The notes under the pieces: model-generated
Told to the model about the DNA's origin: nothing
Databases searched by the model: none
The model's input: the letters and a program-made list of their open reading frames with translations, nothing else
DNA from: Paracoccaceae bacterium
GTDB taxonomy: Bacteria; Pseudomonadota; Alphaproteobacteria; Rhodobacterales; Rhodobacteraceae
Assembly (NCBI GenBank): GCA_020441385.1
Contig: JAGRMG010000130.1
Location: forward strand, 1 to 59,060
Reading direction: 5' to 3'
DNA length: 59,060 nucleotides
Made by a program: the position numbers and the translations under genes
Shown here: in pieces, positions 34,200 through 42,098 of the stretch
Position numbering within the stretch: the stretch's first letter is position 1
How the letters are laid out: each line of letters begins with the position of its first letter

Positions 34200-35588
34200 T
34201 CAGCCGCCGTCCGACAGCGCGCCATTGTCCCAGTTGCCGGATTTCTCCTGCCCGGTGGCATAGCGCATGGTGCCCTGGCCCTGGCGCTTGCCGTCCTTGA
34301 ACGTGCCCTCATAGACATCGCCATTGGCATAGGTGGCGACGCCCTGGCCGCTGATTTCGCCGTTTTCCCATGCGCCCTCGTAGCGGAAGCCGTCGGCCAT
34401 CACGATCTCGCCCTGGCCGTGGCGCTGGCCGTCCACGAAGCTTCCGGTATAGACCGAGCCGTCGGGATAGGTGGCCTTGCCCTGACCGTGGCGCTGGCCT
34501 TCCTTCCACTCGCCCTCGTAGCGATAGCCGTCGGAATAGGTCATCACGCCCTGGCCGTCGTTCAGCGCGTTGCGGAACTGGCCCTTGTACACGATGCCGT
34601 TGGCGTAGGTCGCCGTGCCCTCGCCCTCGATCACGCCGGCGACCCATTCGCCCTCGTAGGTGGAGCCGTCGGGATAGGTGATCCTGCCCTCGCCATCGGC
34701 CAGATCGGCGCGGAACTGGCCGACATAATGCGATCCGTCGGGATAGGTGACTTCGCCTTCGCCCTCGATCTGGCCGGCCACCCATGAGCCCTTGTAGACA
34801 TAGCCGTCGGTGCCCACGAACGTGCCCTGCCCGTGGCGCCGGTCGTCGGCGAACCCGCCCTCGTAGACATCGCCGTTGGCATAGGTCACGCGACCCTGGC
34901 CCTGGCGCCGGCCGGCGACCAGTTCGCCCTGGTAGACGTCGCCGTTGGGCTGGGTCAGGGTGCCGGTGCCGTCGATCTGCCCGTCGGTCCACTGGCCTTC
35001 ATAGACCAGACCGTCGGGCAGGGTCAGCTTGCCGCTGCCGTGGCGCTTGCCGTTCACGACACCGCCCTCGTAGACCGCGCCGTCGGGATAGGTGATGACC
35101 GCCTCGCCCTGTTTCTCGCCGTCGACCCAGCCGCCGCGGTATTCGTAGCCGCCCGGGCTTTGCATCACGCCCTGGCCGTGGTGCCGGGCGTTGCGGAAGC
35201 CGCCCTCGTAGCGCACGCCGTTGGAATAGATGGCTATGCCCTGGCCGTCGATCACGCCGGCCTTCCATTCGCCCTCGTAGGTGCCGCCATCGGAGAAGGT
35301 GATCTTGCCGACGCCATCGGGCTTTCCCTTGGCGAACTCTCCCTCGTAGACCGATCCGTTGGGAAACCGCGCGACGCCGTGGCCGGTGATCTCGCCTTCG
35401 ACCCAGTCGCCGGTATATTCATACCCGTTGGGCAGCCGGTAGGTGCCGGTGCCGTGCTGCTTGCCGCCCTGGAATGTGCCTTCGTAGACGCCTCCGATCT
35501 CGTCCTGCGTGGTCAGCACCTGCCCGTCCTGGGCAAGCGCGGGAAGGGGGATGAGGGCAAGGCAGAGGAGCAGCGGACGAAGGCGCAT
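34200..35588 (-). CDS. Exported MORN-repeat protein, 18 repeats
   Basis: 462 residues: signal peptide MRLRPLLLCLALIPLPALAQ, then a near-perfect run of 18 MORN units of exactly 23 residues (69 bp) each and a degenerate nineteenth (GQEKSGNWDNG). Units follow the pattern GxxYEGxxxxGxxxGxGxxxYxx. There is no other domain. MORN repeats form a long beta structure that in other proteins binds phospholipids or partners. With its signal peptide this protein should lie in the periplasm or at the envelope. The function is unknown; it stands alone. Confidence 0.88.
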   Translation of the reverse strand: MRLRPLLLCLALIPLPALAQDGQVLTTQDEIGGVYEGTFQGGKQHGTGTYRLPNGYEYTGDWVEGEITGHGVARFPNGSVYEGEFAKGKPDGVGKITFSDGGTYEGEWKAGVIDGQGIAIYSNGVRYEGGFRNARHHGQGVMQSPGGYEYRGGWVDGEKQGEAVITYPDGAVYEGGVVNGKRHGSGKLTLPDGLVYEGQWTDGQIDGTGTLTQPNGDVYQGELVAGRRQGQGRVTYANGDVYEGGFADDRRHGQGTFVGTDGYVYKGSWVAGQIEGEGEVTYPDGSHYVGQFRADLADGEGRITYPDGSTYEGEWVAGVIEGEGTATYANGIVYKGQFRNALNDGQGVMTYSDGYRYEGEWKEGQRHGQGKATYPDGSVYTGSFVDGQRHGQGEIVMADGFRYEGAWENGEISGQGVATYANGDVYEGTFKDGKRQGQGTMRYATGQEKSGNWDNGALSDGG

Positions 35589-35887
35589 GGGGATACCTGT
35601 TGTGGCGGGGCGGGGCCCGTGGCCCCATGGCGATACTCGCCTGCAAACCTAAGCAATGGGGACAGGTGGGGCAATCGTCTTTTGCCGCGATATGCCGGTG
35701 CCATCCGCCCCTGGCCGGTGCGCGAGAGGGGATCGCCCGGACGCTCCCGGCCCGGATTTGCGAAAGCGGCTCCGGCGGCGCAAGGTTCGGGACGGGCGGG
35801 CGATTGTACGCCAGGGCCCGCGGTTATCGGGGTTTCACGCGTCCCGCGATCTGGTAAAGCTGCGCCGGACTGGCAGGGGGATGAGGC
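35589..35887. other. Divergent intergenic region, nothing recognised
   Basis: 299 bp between the MORN gene and nadE. It should hold both promoters. I found no convincing ORF, palindrome or known box; GGGGGATGAGG just before the nadE ATG is its ribosome-binding site. Confidence 0.5.
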
Positions 35888-37546
35888 ATGACAGAGCGGT
35901 TCCGCATCTCGTTGGGGCAGATGAACCCCACCGTGGGCGATCTGGCCGGCAATGCCGCCAGGGCCCGCGACGCCTGGGCGCGGGGCCGCGATGCCGGCGC
36001 GGATCTGGTGGCGCTGCCCGAGATGTTCATCACCGGCTACAACACGCAGGATCTTGTGCTGAAACCGGCCTTTCATGTGGCGGCGATGGACACGCTGCGC
36101 CAACTGGCCGCCGATTGCGCCGATGGTCCGGCGCTGGCGGTCGGCGGGCCGTGGGTCGAGGGCGTGTCGCTCTACAACGCCTATCTGGTCATGCGGGGCG
36201 GCCAGATCGACGCCCGGATTTTCAAGCATCACCTGCCCAACGAGACCGTTTTCGACGAGCAACGCCTGTTTGCCTCGGGCCGCGTTGCCGGACCCTACGC
36301 CATCGGTGGCCTGCGTATCGGCAGCCCGATCTGCGAGGATGCCTGGTTTCAGGACGTCGCCGAGACCCTGGCCGAAACCGGCGCCGAATTCCTGCTGGTG
36401 CCCAACGGATCGCCCTACTACCGCGGCAAGCATGAAACGCGGCTCAACCACATGGTCGGGCGGGTGGTCGAGACGGGTCTGCCGCTGATCTATCTCAACA
36501 TGGTCGGCGGGCAGGACGATCAGGTGTTCGACGGCGCCAGCTTCGGCTTGAACCGGGGCGGCGAACTGGCCTTCCAGATGCCGCAATTCGATGCCGCGAT
36601 CGCCCATGTCGATCTCGAGCGCGGGTCCGATGGCTGGCGGATCCTGCCGGGCGCGGTGCATGCCCATGCCAGCGAATGGGAACAGGACTATCGCGTCATG
36701 GTCACGGGTCTGCGCGACTACATGGCCAAGTCCGGCTTTGAGCGCGTGCTGCTGGGGCTGTCGGGGGGCATCGATTCGGCGCTGGTCGCGGCGATCGCCG
36801 TCGATGCGCTGGGCGGCGAGAACGTGCGCTGCGTGATGCTGCCCTCGGAATATACCAGCGCCGAGTCCCTGGCCGATGCCCGGGCCGTCGCGAAAGCGCT
36901 GGGCTGCCGGCACGATCTTGTGCCGATCGGCGCGGCCCGCGCGGCGGTCACGCAAACGCTTGCGCCGCTGTTCAAGGGCCGCGCCGCCGACCTGACCGAA
37001 GAGAACATCCAGTCGCGCCTGCGCGGGTTGCTGCTGATGGCGATGTCCAACAAGTTCGGCGAGATGCTGCTGACCACCGGCAACAAGTCCGAGGTGGCGG
37101 TGGGTTATGCCACGATCTATGGCGACATGGCCGGCGGCTACAACCCGATCAAGGATCTCTACAAGACCCGCGTGTTCGAAACCTGCCGCTGGCGAAACGC
37201 CCATCACCGGGCATGGATGATGGGCCCGGCCGGCGAGGTGATCCCGCCGCGCGTGATCGCCAGGCCGCCCAGCGCCGAATTGCGCGCCGACCAGAAGGAC
37301 AGCGACAGCCTGCCCGACTACCCGGATCTCGACGCGATGCTGAACATCCTCATAGATCGCGACGGCTCCATCGCCGATTGCGTCGCCGCGGGGTTCGACC
37401 GCGAGACCGCGCGACGGGTCGAACACCTGATATACGCAAGCGAATACAAGCGCTTCCAGTCCGCGCCGGGGCCGCGGCTCACGATGCGCTCGTTCTGGCT
37501 GGACCGGCGCTATCCCGTCGTCAACCGCTGGCGCGATCCGTCCTGA
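35888..37546 (+). CDS. nadE: Glutamine-dependent NAD+ synthetase
   Basis: 552 residues in two domains. The N-terminal nitrilase-type glutaminase has its triad: E45 in [10 protein letters not shown], a Lys in [15 protein letters not shown] and Cys in [10 protein letters not shown]. The C-terminal synthetase has the PP-loop [13 protein letters not shown] and [22 protein letters not shown]. It forms NAD+ from deamido-NAD+, ATP and glutamine-derived ammonia. It is followed about 100 bp later by the WrbA-like gene. Confidence 0.95.
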   Translation: MTERFRISLGQMNPTVGDLAGNAARARDAWARGRDAGADLVALPEMFITGYNTQDLVLKPAFHVAAMDTLRQLAADCADGPALAVGGPWVEGVSLYNAYLVMRGGQIDARIFKHHLPNETVFDEQRLFASGRVAGPYAIGGLRIGSPICEDAWFQDVAETLAETGAEFLLVPNGSPYYRGKHETRLNHMVGRVVETGLPLIYLNMVGGQDDQVFDGASFGLNRGGELAFQMPQFDAAIAHVDLERGSDGWRILPGAVHAHASEWEQDYRVMVTGLRDYMAKSGFERVLLGLSGGIDSALVAAIAVDALGGENVRCVMLPSEYTSAESLADARAVAKALGCRHDLVPIGAARAAVTQTLAPLFKGRAADLTEENIQSRLRGLLLMAMSNKFGEMLLTTGNKSEVAVGYATIYGDMAGGYNPIKDLYKTRVFETCRWRNAHHRAWMMGPAGEVIPPRVIARPPSAELRADQKDSDSLPDYPDLDAMLNILIDRDGSIADCVAAGFDRETARRVEHLIYASEYKRFQSAPGPRLTMRSFWLDRRYPVVNRWRDPS

Positions 37547-37649
37547 TCCCTGTGCGCCACCGCAAGGCGCCTGTGCGCGCGGGGCGGTTTCGCGGAACAT
37601 CCGGCGGGTACATCTCGTTGTTCGGGATAGAGAGGAGAGGATTGCGACC

Positions 37650-38243
37650 ATGAGCCAAGTCAAACTGACCGTGGTGTTCTATTCGACCTACGGAACCAAT
37701 CACGCCATCGCGCAGGAGGCGGCGCGTGCCGCGCAGGAGGCCGGGGCCGAGGTTCGGCTGCGACGGATCGCGGAAACCGCCCCGAAAGAGGTCGTCGAGG
37801 GCCAGGCGGCCTGGAAGGAACAGCTCGCCCGGATGCAGGACATCCCCGAGGTTTCCCATGCCGATCTGGAATGGGCCGATGCCTACTTCTTCTCGGCGCC
37901 CACGCGCTTCGGTGTCCCCGCCAGCCAGATGCGCGCCTTCATCGATACGCTGGGGCCGCTTTGGCAGGCCGGCAAGCTGGCCGGCAAGGCGGTGACGGCG
38001 ACCAGTTCGGCGCAGAACCCCCATGGCGGCCAGGAGGCGACGATCCTGTCGCTCTACACCACCTTCATGCACTGGGGGGCGATCATCGTGGCGCCGGGCT
38101 ATGCCGATCCGGTCAAGTTCGAGGACGGCGGCAATCCGTACGGATTTTCCACCACGGCCGGCGGGCTGGACGAAACTGGCCGCAAGTCCATCGCCTATCA
38201 GGCGCGCCGGCTGGTGCAGACGGCCGGCAAGCTGATCGCGTGA
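37650..38243 (+). CDS. wrbA: WrbA-type NAD(P)H:quinone oxidoreductase
   Basis: 197 residues, GAGAGGAG before the ATG. Flavodoxin-like fold: FMN phosphate loop [14 protein letters not shown], then [20 protein letters not shown] and [20 protein letters not shown], and GCxYG-type segment [11 protein letters not shown]. These are WrbA family signatures. It reduces quinones by two electrons, limiting redox cycling. Its position after nadE may be chance. Confidence 0.88.
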   Translation: MSQVKLTVVFYSTYGTNHAIAQEAARAAQEAGAEVRLRRIAETAPKEVVEGQAAWKEQLARMQDIPEVSHADLEWADAYFFSAPTRFGVPASQMRAFIDTLGPLWQAGKLAGKAVTATSSAQNPHGGQEATILSLYTTFMHWGAIIVAPGYADPVKFEDGGNPYGFSTTAGGLDETGRKSIAYQARRLVQTAGKLIA

Positions 38244-38278
38244 CAGGGCGGGCCGGCCCCGCCGGGCCGGTCGGGCGC

Positions 38279-38677
38279 TCATTCCCACCAGCGGTCGATG
38301 GCGGCGATGTCCGCGTCGGACCATCCGAAATGATGCGCGAATTCGTGGATCACCACATGCGCGATCAGGTCGTCCAGATCGACATCGCCGCGCTCGCGCC
38401 ACTCCGCCAGGATGGGGCCGCGAAACAGCCATACCGTATCCGGTCCCAGGGGGACGTCCCAGACCGATTTCTCCGTCATCGGGATCCCCTCGTAAAGCCC
38501 GGTCAGCCCGTGGGGGTCGTCCATGCCGAGATCGCGCAGCATGTCGCGCGACGGCCAGTCCGCCACGCGCAGTGCCACCTCGCGCGCCGGCGCCGCGAAG
38601 GGCGCGGGCAGGGTGGCGACGGTGCGCCGGGCGATTGTCTCGAAATGGCTCAGCGAGCTGTCCTGCATGGCAGGCAT
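38279..38677 (-). CDS. Small zincin-like metallopeptidase family protein
   Basis: About 132 residues from ATG 38677; ATG 38668 or an upstream start at 38728 are alternatives. Near the C-terminus the motif VVIHEFAHHFGWSDADI gives HExxHxxG, and GLYEGIP with VWLFRGPILAEW match the COG3824 predicted zinc-dependent protease family, usually 110-140 residues. Catalytic activity has not been shown for the family as far as I know. It is convergent with the WrbA-like gene. Confidence 0.82.
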   Translation of the reverse strand: MPAMQDSSLSHFETIARRTVATLPAPFAAPAREVALRVADWPSRDMLRDLGMDDPHGLTGLYEGIPMTEKSVWDVPLGPDTVWLFRGPILAEWRERGDVDLDDLIAHVVIHEFAHHFGWSDADIAAIDRWWE

Positions 38678-39041
38678 ATGGACCCCGGCGCGTCGCGGGA
38701 AAAGCCCGATGCGTGAAATCACCGACATGCGTGGTCGAATCGGGCCGGTATCGCGGCCATCGCACCGCTCTGCGCGGGTTCGGCAACAATCAATGCGAAA
38801 GCCCCCGATTGATGAAGGAATCGCGGCGAAATTGCGGCCGGATGCCTTGATTTCGCCCCATTGCCACGATTTTGACGCAATATTGCCCGGATTTTGCCTA
38901 ATCTGGCTGAAATATGACCATTCAGAGGCGGCGAGGCCATGAAAATGGCGGCTTTGCCAGGAGCAGTCGGACCGGAACCAACAGCGGCATCAGACCGTGG
39001 GCCGGGAAATTGAAACGAGACCGAGCTCCAGGAGTTGCGTC
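38678..39041. other. Relatively AT-rich intergenic region
   Basis: 364 bp between the zincin and a small hypothetical gene. It is more AT-rich than its surroundings around 38790-38935. It contains a 20-codon ORF at 38939-39001 (MKMAALPGAV...), which I do not call a gene. The AT-rich stretch probably holds the promoter for the 39042 gene. No known box was recognised. Confidence 0.4.
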
Positions 39042-39284
39042 ATGACCGATTGGGCCACCCGCGCCAGCACACCCGAAAACCCGATCAGGGAAATGCAATC
39101 CCCCGCTCCGGCGGTCGATGACGATGCCACCATCGCCGCGATCCGCCGCATCCTCTGCGATCAGGAGCATCTGCTGCCCCCCGACGTCACCGCCTCGCTG
39201 GCCCGCCGGAACGCGGCCGCCGAACCGGCGCCCGAGCCGCGCAAGCCCTCGATCATCTCCGCGCTGCGCGGCCTGCGGCGCTGA
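39042..39284 (+). CDS. Hypothetical protein, 80 residues
   Basis: Start at ATG 39042 is supported by AGGAG about 7 nt upstream; the frame is open back to 38997. The protein is soluble: a proline- and acidic-rich N-terminus, a helix IAAIRRILCDQEHLLPPDV, then a basic tail KPSIISALRGLRR. I do not recognise a family. The 23-nt repeated element lies 73 bp after its stop. Confidence 0.5.
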   Translation: MTDWATRASTPENPIREMQSPAPAVDDDATIAAIRRILCDQEHLLPPDVTASLARRNAAAEPAPEPRKPSIISALRGLRR

Positions 39285-39356
39285 TCCGCGCCGAACCGGA
39301 CGCCCCCGGCGCGCCGGGCATCCGCCCGTTGCCGCGCGTCCGGTCCGGCCCTGCCG

Positions 39357-39379
39357 CTTCTTTCTGGTCACAAATACTC
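39357..39379 (+). repeat. 23-nt 3'-end element, copy 3 of 3
   Basis: CTTCTTTCTGGT, CAC, AAATACTC. It is 3' of the 80-residue hypothetical gene on the same strand, followed by a CGCGCC/GGCGCG hairpin at 39392-39407. Confidence 0.75.
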
Positions 39380-39391
39380 GCGCCGCAGGCA

Positions 39392-39407
39392 CGCGCCGGC
39401 AGGCGCG
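39392..39407 (+). terminator. Short hairpin after the repeated element
   Basis: CGCGCC (39392-39397) pairs with GGCGCG (39402-39407) across a GGCA loop, followed by TTTCGCGCG. A weak terminator candidate between the hypothetical gene and gltX. Confidence 0.35.
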
Positions 39408-39497
39408 TTTCGCGCGTGCACGCAACGGTCCCTCCGACCCGCCCGCTGGACAAACCGTCCCCCCTGTGACAAAGGGCGCTGGCCACAGGAGACGCCG

Positions 39498-40823
39498 ATG
39501 ACCACCACCCGTTTCGCACCCTCGCCCACCGGCTACATCCACGTGGGCAACCTGCGCACGGCACTGATGAACTGGCTGATCGCGCGCAAGGCCGGCGGCA
39601 CCTTCATCCTGCGCATCGACGATACCGACCCCGAGCGGTCGCAGGAAAGATACGTCGATGCGATCAAGCAGGATCTGGAATGGCTGGGCCTGACCTGGGA
39701 CCGGGTCGAGCGGCAGTCGCTGCGGCTCGAGCGCTACCGCGAGGCCGCCGGGCGGCTGCGCGACATGGGCCGGTTCTACGAGGCGTTCGAGACCCCGACC
39801 GAACTGGACCTCAAGCGCAAGAAGCAGCTGAACATGAGCCGCCCGCCGGTCTATGACCGCGCGGCGCTCGATCTCGGCGCGGCCGAGCGTGACAGGCTGC
39901 GGGCCGAACGCGGGCCGGGCGTATGGCGCTTCAAGCTCGATCACGAGCGTATCGAATGGAACGACGGCATCCTCGGCGATATCTCCATCGACGCCGCCAG
40001 CGTCAGCGATCCGGTGCTGATCAGGGCCGACGGGCAGGTGCTCTATACCCTGGCCTCGGTGGTGGACGATACCGAAATGGGCGTGACCCATGTGGTGCGC
40101 GGCTCGGACCATGTCACCAACACCGCCACGCAGATCCAGATCATCCGCGCGCTGGGCGGCAGACCCCCCGAATTCGCCCATCATTCGCTGCTGACCGGCC
40201 CGCAGGGCGAGGCGCTGTCCAAACGTCTCGGCGCGCTGTCGCTGCGGGATCTGCGCGCGCGCGGCGTCCAGCCCCTTGCCCTGCTCAGCCTGATGGCGCG
40301 CCTGGGCTCGTCCGACCCGGTCGAATTGCGCGGCGACATGGCCGAACTGATCGAGGGGTTCGACCTGGGCCGCTTCGGCGCGGCGCCGACGAGGTTCGAT
40401 GCCGACGACCTGTTGCCCCTGACCGCGCGCCATCTGCAATCGCTGCCGCTGGCGGCGGTGCGCGGCGAGGTGGCGGCGCTGGGCGTGCCCGGCGATCTGG
40501 CCGAACCGTTCTGGCTGATGGCGCGCGAGAACATCACCACGCTCGGCGATCTCGCGGGCTGGTGGCATCTGTGTCGCGACGGGGCCGAACCGCTGGTGGA
40601 CGAGGACGATCGCGAGTTCGTGGCGCAGGCGCTGGCGCTGCTGCCCGAGCCGCCATTCACCCCCGAGACCTGGGCCCGGTGGACGGCGCAGGTGAAGGAG
40701 GCCACGGGGCGCAAGGGCAAATCCCTGTTCATGCCGCTCAGAAAGGCGCTGACCGGGCAGGCGCACGGGCCCGAGATGGCCGCGCTGATGCCGCTCATGC
40801 AGGTCGTCCGGGCCCGCCGATAG
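39498..40823 (+). CDS. gltX: Glutamyl-tRNA synthetase
   Basis: 441 residues. The class I signatures are FAPSPTGYIHVGNLRTAL (HIGH variant HVGN) and EALSKRLGAL (KMSKS variant LSKR). GluRS-specific blocks: FILRIDDTDPERSQERYVDAI and VVDDTEMGVTHVVRGSDHVTNT. It charges tRNA(Glu), possibly also tRNA(Gln) where a GatCAB amidotransferase is used, as in most alphaproteobacteria. Many of these bacteria have two gltX copies; I cannot say which this is. ACAGGAGACG precedes the ATG. Confidence 0.95.
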   Translation: MTTTRFAPSPTGYIHVGNLRTALMNWLIARKAGGTFILRIDDTDPERSQERYVDAIKQDLEWLGLTWDRVERQSLRLERYREAAGRLRDMGRFYEAFETPTELDLKRKKQLNMSRPPVYDRAALDLGAAERDRLRAERGPGVWRFKLDHERIEWNDGILGDISIDAASVSDPVLIRADGQVLYTLASVVDDTEMGVTHVVRGSDHVTNTATQIQIIRALGGRPPEFAHHSLLTGPQGEALSKRLGALSLRDLRARGVQPLALLSLMARLGSSDPVELRGDMAELIEGFDLGRFGAAPTRFDADDLLPLTARHLQSLPLAAVRGEVAALGVPGDLAEPFWLMARENITTLGDLAGWWHLCRDGAEPLVDEDDREFVAQALALLPEPPFTPETWARWTAQVKEATGRKGKSLFMPLRKALTGQAHGPEMAALMPLMQVVRARR

Positions 40824-40848
40824 GCCGCCGCCGGCCTCCTGGTGCCGT

Positions 40849-41430
40849 TCAGACTCGCTGCGCCGTGTTGGCCACGATCCTGACGTCGAGCGCGGCCAGA
40901 TTGTCATCGACAAAGGCGGTCTCCTCGCGGCTCAGGCGCTGGTGGCGCGCATAGCGCGGTTCGGCACGGTCGTTCAGCACCGGCGCGCCCCAGCCGTCGG
41001 TGGTGGCAAAGAACCGCTCGGCGCCGGCCTGTCCGAATTCGCGCAGATAGCCCTGTACCACCACGTCGATATAGCTCAGCAGTACCGGATACTGCTCGCT
41101 CGGATACCTGTGGCGGCTTTCGGGCACGGCATAGACGGCGATCTCGGCGGGCTGCGTCAACGGGTGGGTCACGGTTTGCGTGACCGGCACCCGGTCATAG
41201 GCCCATTCGCGCGCGTCCAGCGCCGCCCAGTCGTTGCCCGGAACATGGGCGATCAGTCCTTCGATGGTCCCGTCCGGGTCCGGTATCGCGGTCAGGAAGG
41301 CCACCGGGCGCAGGTCGGTATGGCGCCAGGCACGGCGCCAGCCGCGCAAGCGCGCCCGGTGCAGTCCGGGAAAATCATGGGTGGCGCGGTTCACCAGGCT
41401 GCCATAGCCAAAGAAATGGGGTTCGGCCAT
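40849..41430 (-). CDS. Gamma-glutamylcyclotransferase-family protein
   Basis: 193 residues. The BtrG/GGCT fold is seen in HFFGYGSLVNRAT (YGSL substrate loop) and in LDAREWAYDRV, whose Glu75 is the expected catalytic acid. It would cyclise a gamma-glutamyl group to 5-oxoproline; whether the substrate is glutathione (ChaC-like) or a gamma-glutamyl amine is open. It is divergent from the Rrf2 regulator, sharing a 110-bp region with an FNR/DNR-type box, so its expression may respond to oxygen or nitric oxide. Confidence 0.8.
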   Translation of the reverse strand: MAEPHFFGYGSLVNRATHDFPGLHRARLRGWRRAWRHTDLRPVAFLTAIPDPDGTIEGLIAHVPGNDWAALDAREWAYDRVPVTQTVTHPLTQPAEIAVYAVPESRHRYPSEQYPVLLSYIDVVVQGYLREFGQAGAERFFATTDGWGAPVLNDRAEPRYARHQRLSREETAFVDDNLAALDVRIVANTAQRV

Positions 41431-41465
41431 TCCGGGGCGGACTCCGTTCTCAAAAAGATCCCTTA

Positions 41466-41479
41466 TTGATGTATGTCAA
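41466..41479 (+). promoter_or_regulatory. FNR/DNR-type box
   Basis: TTGAT GTAT GTCAA. It fits the DNR/NnrR pattern TTGAT-N4-GTCAA exactly and the FNR pattern TTGAT-N4-ATCAA with one mismatch. It is 62 bp before the Rrf2 GTG and 36 bp before the divergent cyclotransferase. Confidence 0.6.
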
Positions 41480-41540
41480 ACAGGTTTTTTTGCCGATGTG
41501 CAATAACCGCCCGATATTCGTCACACGCGGGAGGAAAGCT

Positions 41541-42032
41541 GTGCGTATTACCAAGAGGACCAATATCGCCATCCGGCTTCTGATGTACTGTGCCGCGAAC
41601 CAGGATCGTCTGGTCACCAAGGCCGAAATCGCGCAATGCTGCAACATCTCGGAAAATCACCTGGCACAGGTGATCAACCAGCTGGGTCAGCTCAACTACC
41701 TGCGCACGCAGCGCGGCCGCAACGGTGGCATGAGCCTCGCGCGCGGCGCCGATCAAATCCGCGTCGGCCATGTGTTCCGTCATATCGAAGGGTCGCTGCC
41801 GATGACGGAATGTTTCGCCGATACCGACAACACCTGTCCGCTGTCCGATTCCTGCCGGCTGAAACTGGCGCTGTCGGATGCCGCGCAGGCGTTCTATGCC
41901 GCGCTGGACGAGATCACGCTGGATTCGCTGGTGTGCGGCAATACCGATCTGATGAAGATCCTCCAGCCGGTCGCCTGCACCCGCGCGCCGGCCCCGACCG
42001 GCGAGGCGGTGCGGGGCCGGGCCGCGCGATAG
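41541..42032 (+). CDS. Rrf2-family regulator, NsrR-like
   Basis: 163 residues from GTG 41541, chosen because GGGAGGAAAG lies right before it; the frame is open back to 41466 without a ribosome site, and that start would sit inside the FNR/DNR box. Winged helix RITKRTNIAIRLLMYCA and ISENHLAQVINQL, wing YLRTQRGRNGGMSLA. Three cysteines, C91, C99 and C105 (C-x7-C-x5-C), could ligate an Fe-S cluster. The spacing equals B. subtilis NsrR and differs by one from RirA (x7, x4). With the DNR-type box this favours a nitric-oxide sensor. Confidence 0.82.
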   Translation: MRITKRTNIAIRLLMYCAANQDRLVTKAEIAQCCNISENHLAQVINQLGQLNYLRTQRGRNGGMSLARGADQIRVGHVFRHIEGSLPMTECFADTDNTCPLSDSCRLKLALSDAAQAFYAALDEITLDSLVCGNTDLMKILQPVACTRAPAPTGEAVRGRAAR

Positions 42033-42098
42033 ACGCGCGAGACCGGCCCGGGCCCCGGCAAACCGGTCGGGAGACGAACGTGGGGGGCGGCGTGGCGA

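Noticed and set aside
34200-35588. Tandem 69-bp repeat considered as CRISPR or satellite
   Set aside because: The repeats are diverged, contiguous and keep an open frame with MORN residues; no spacers.
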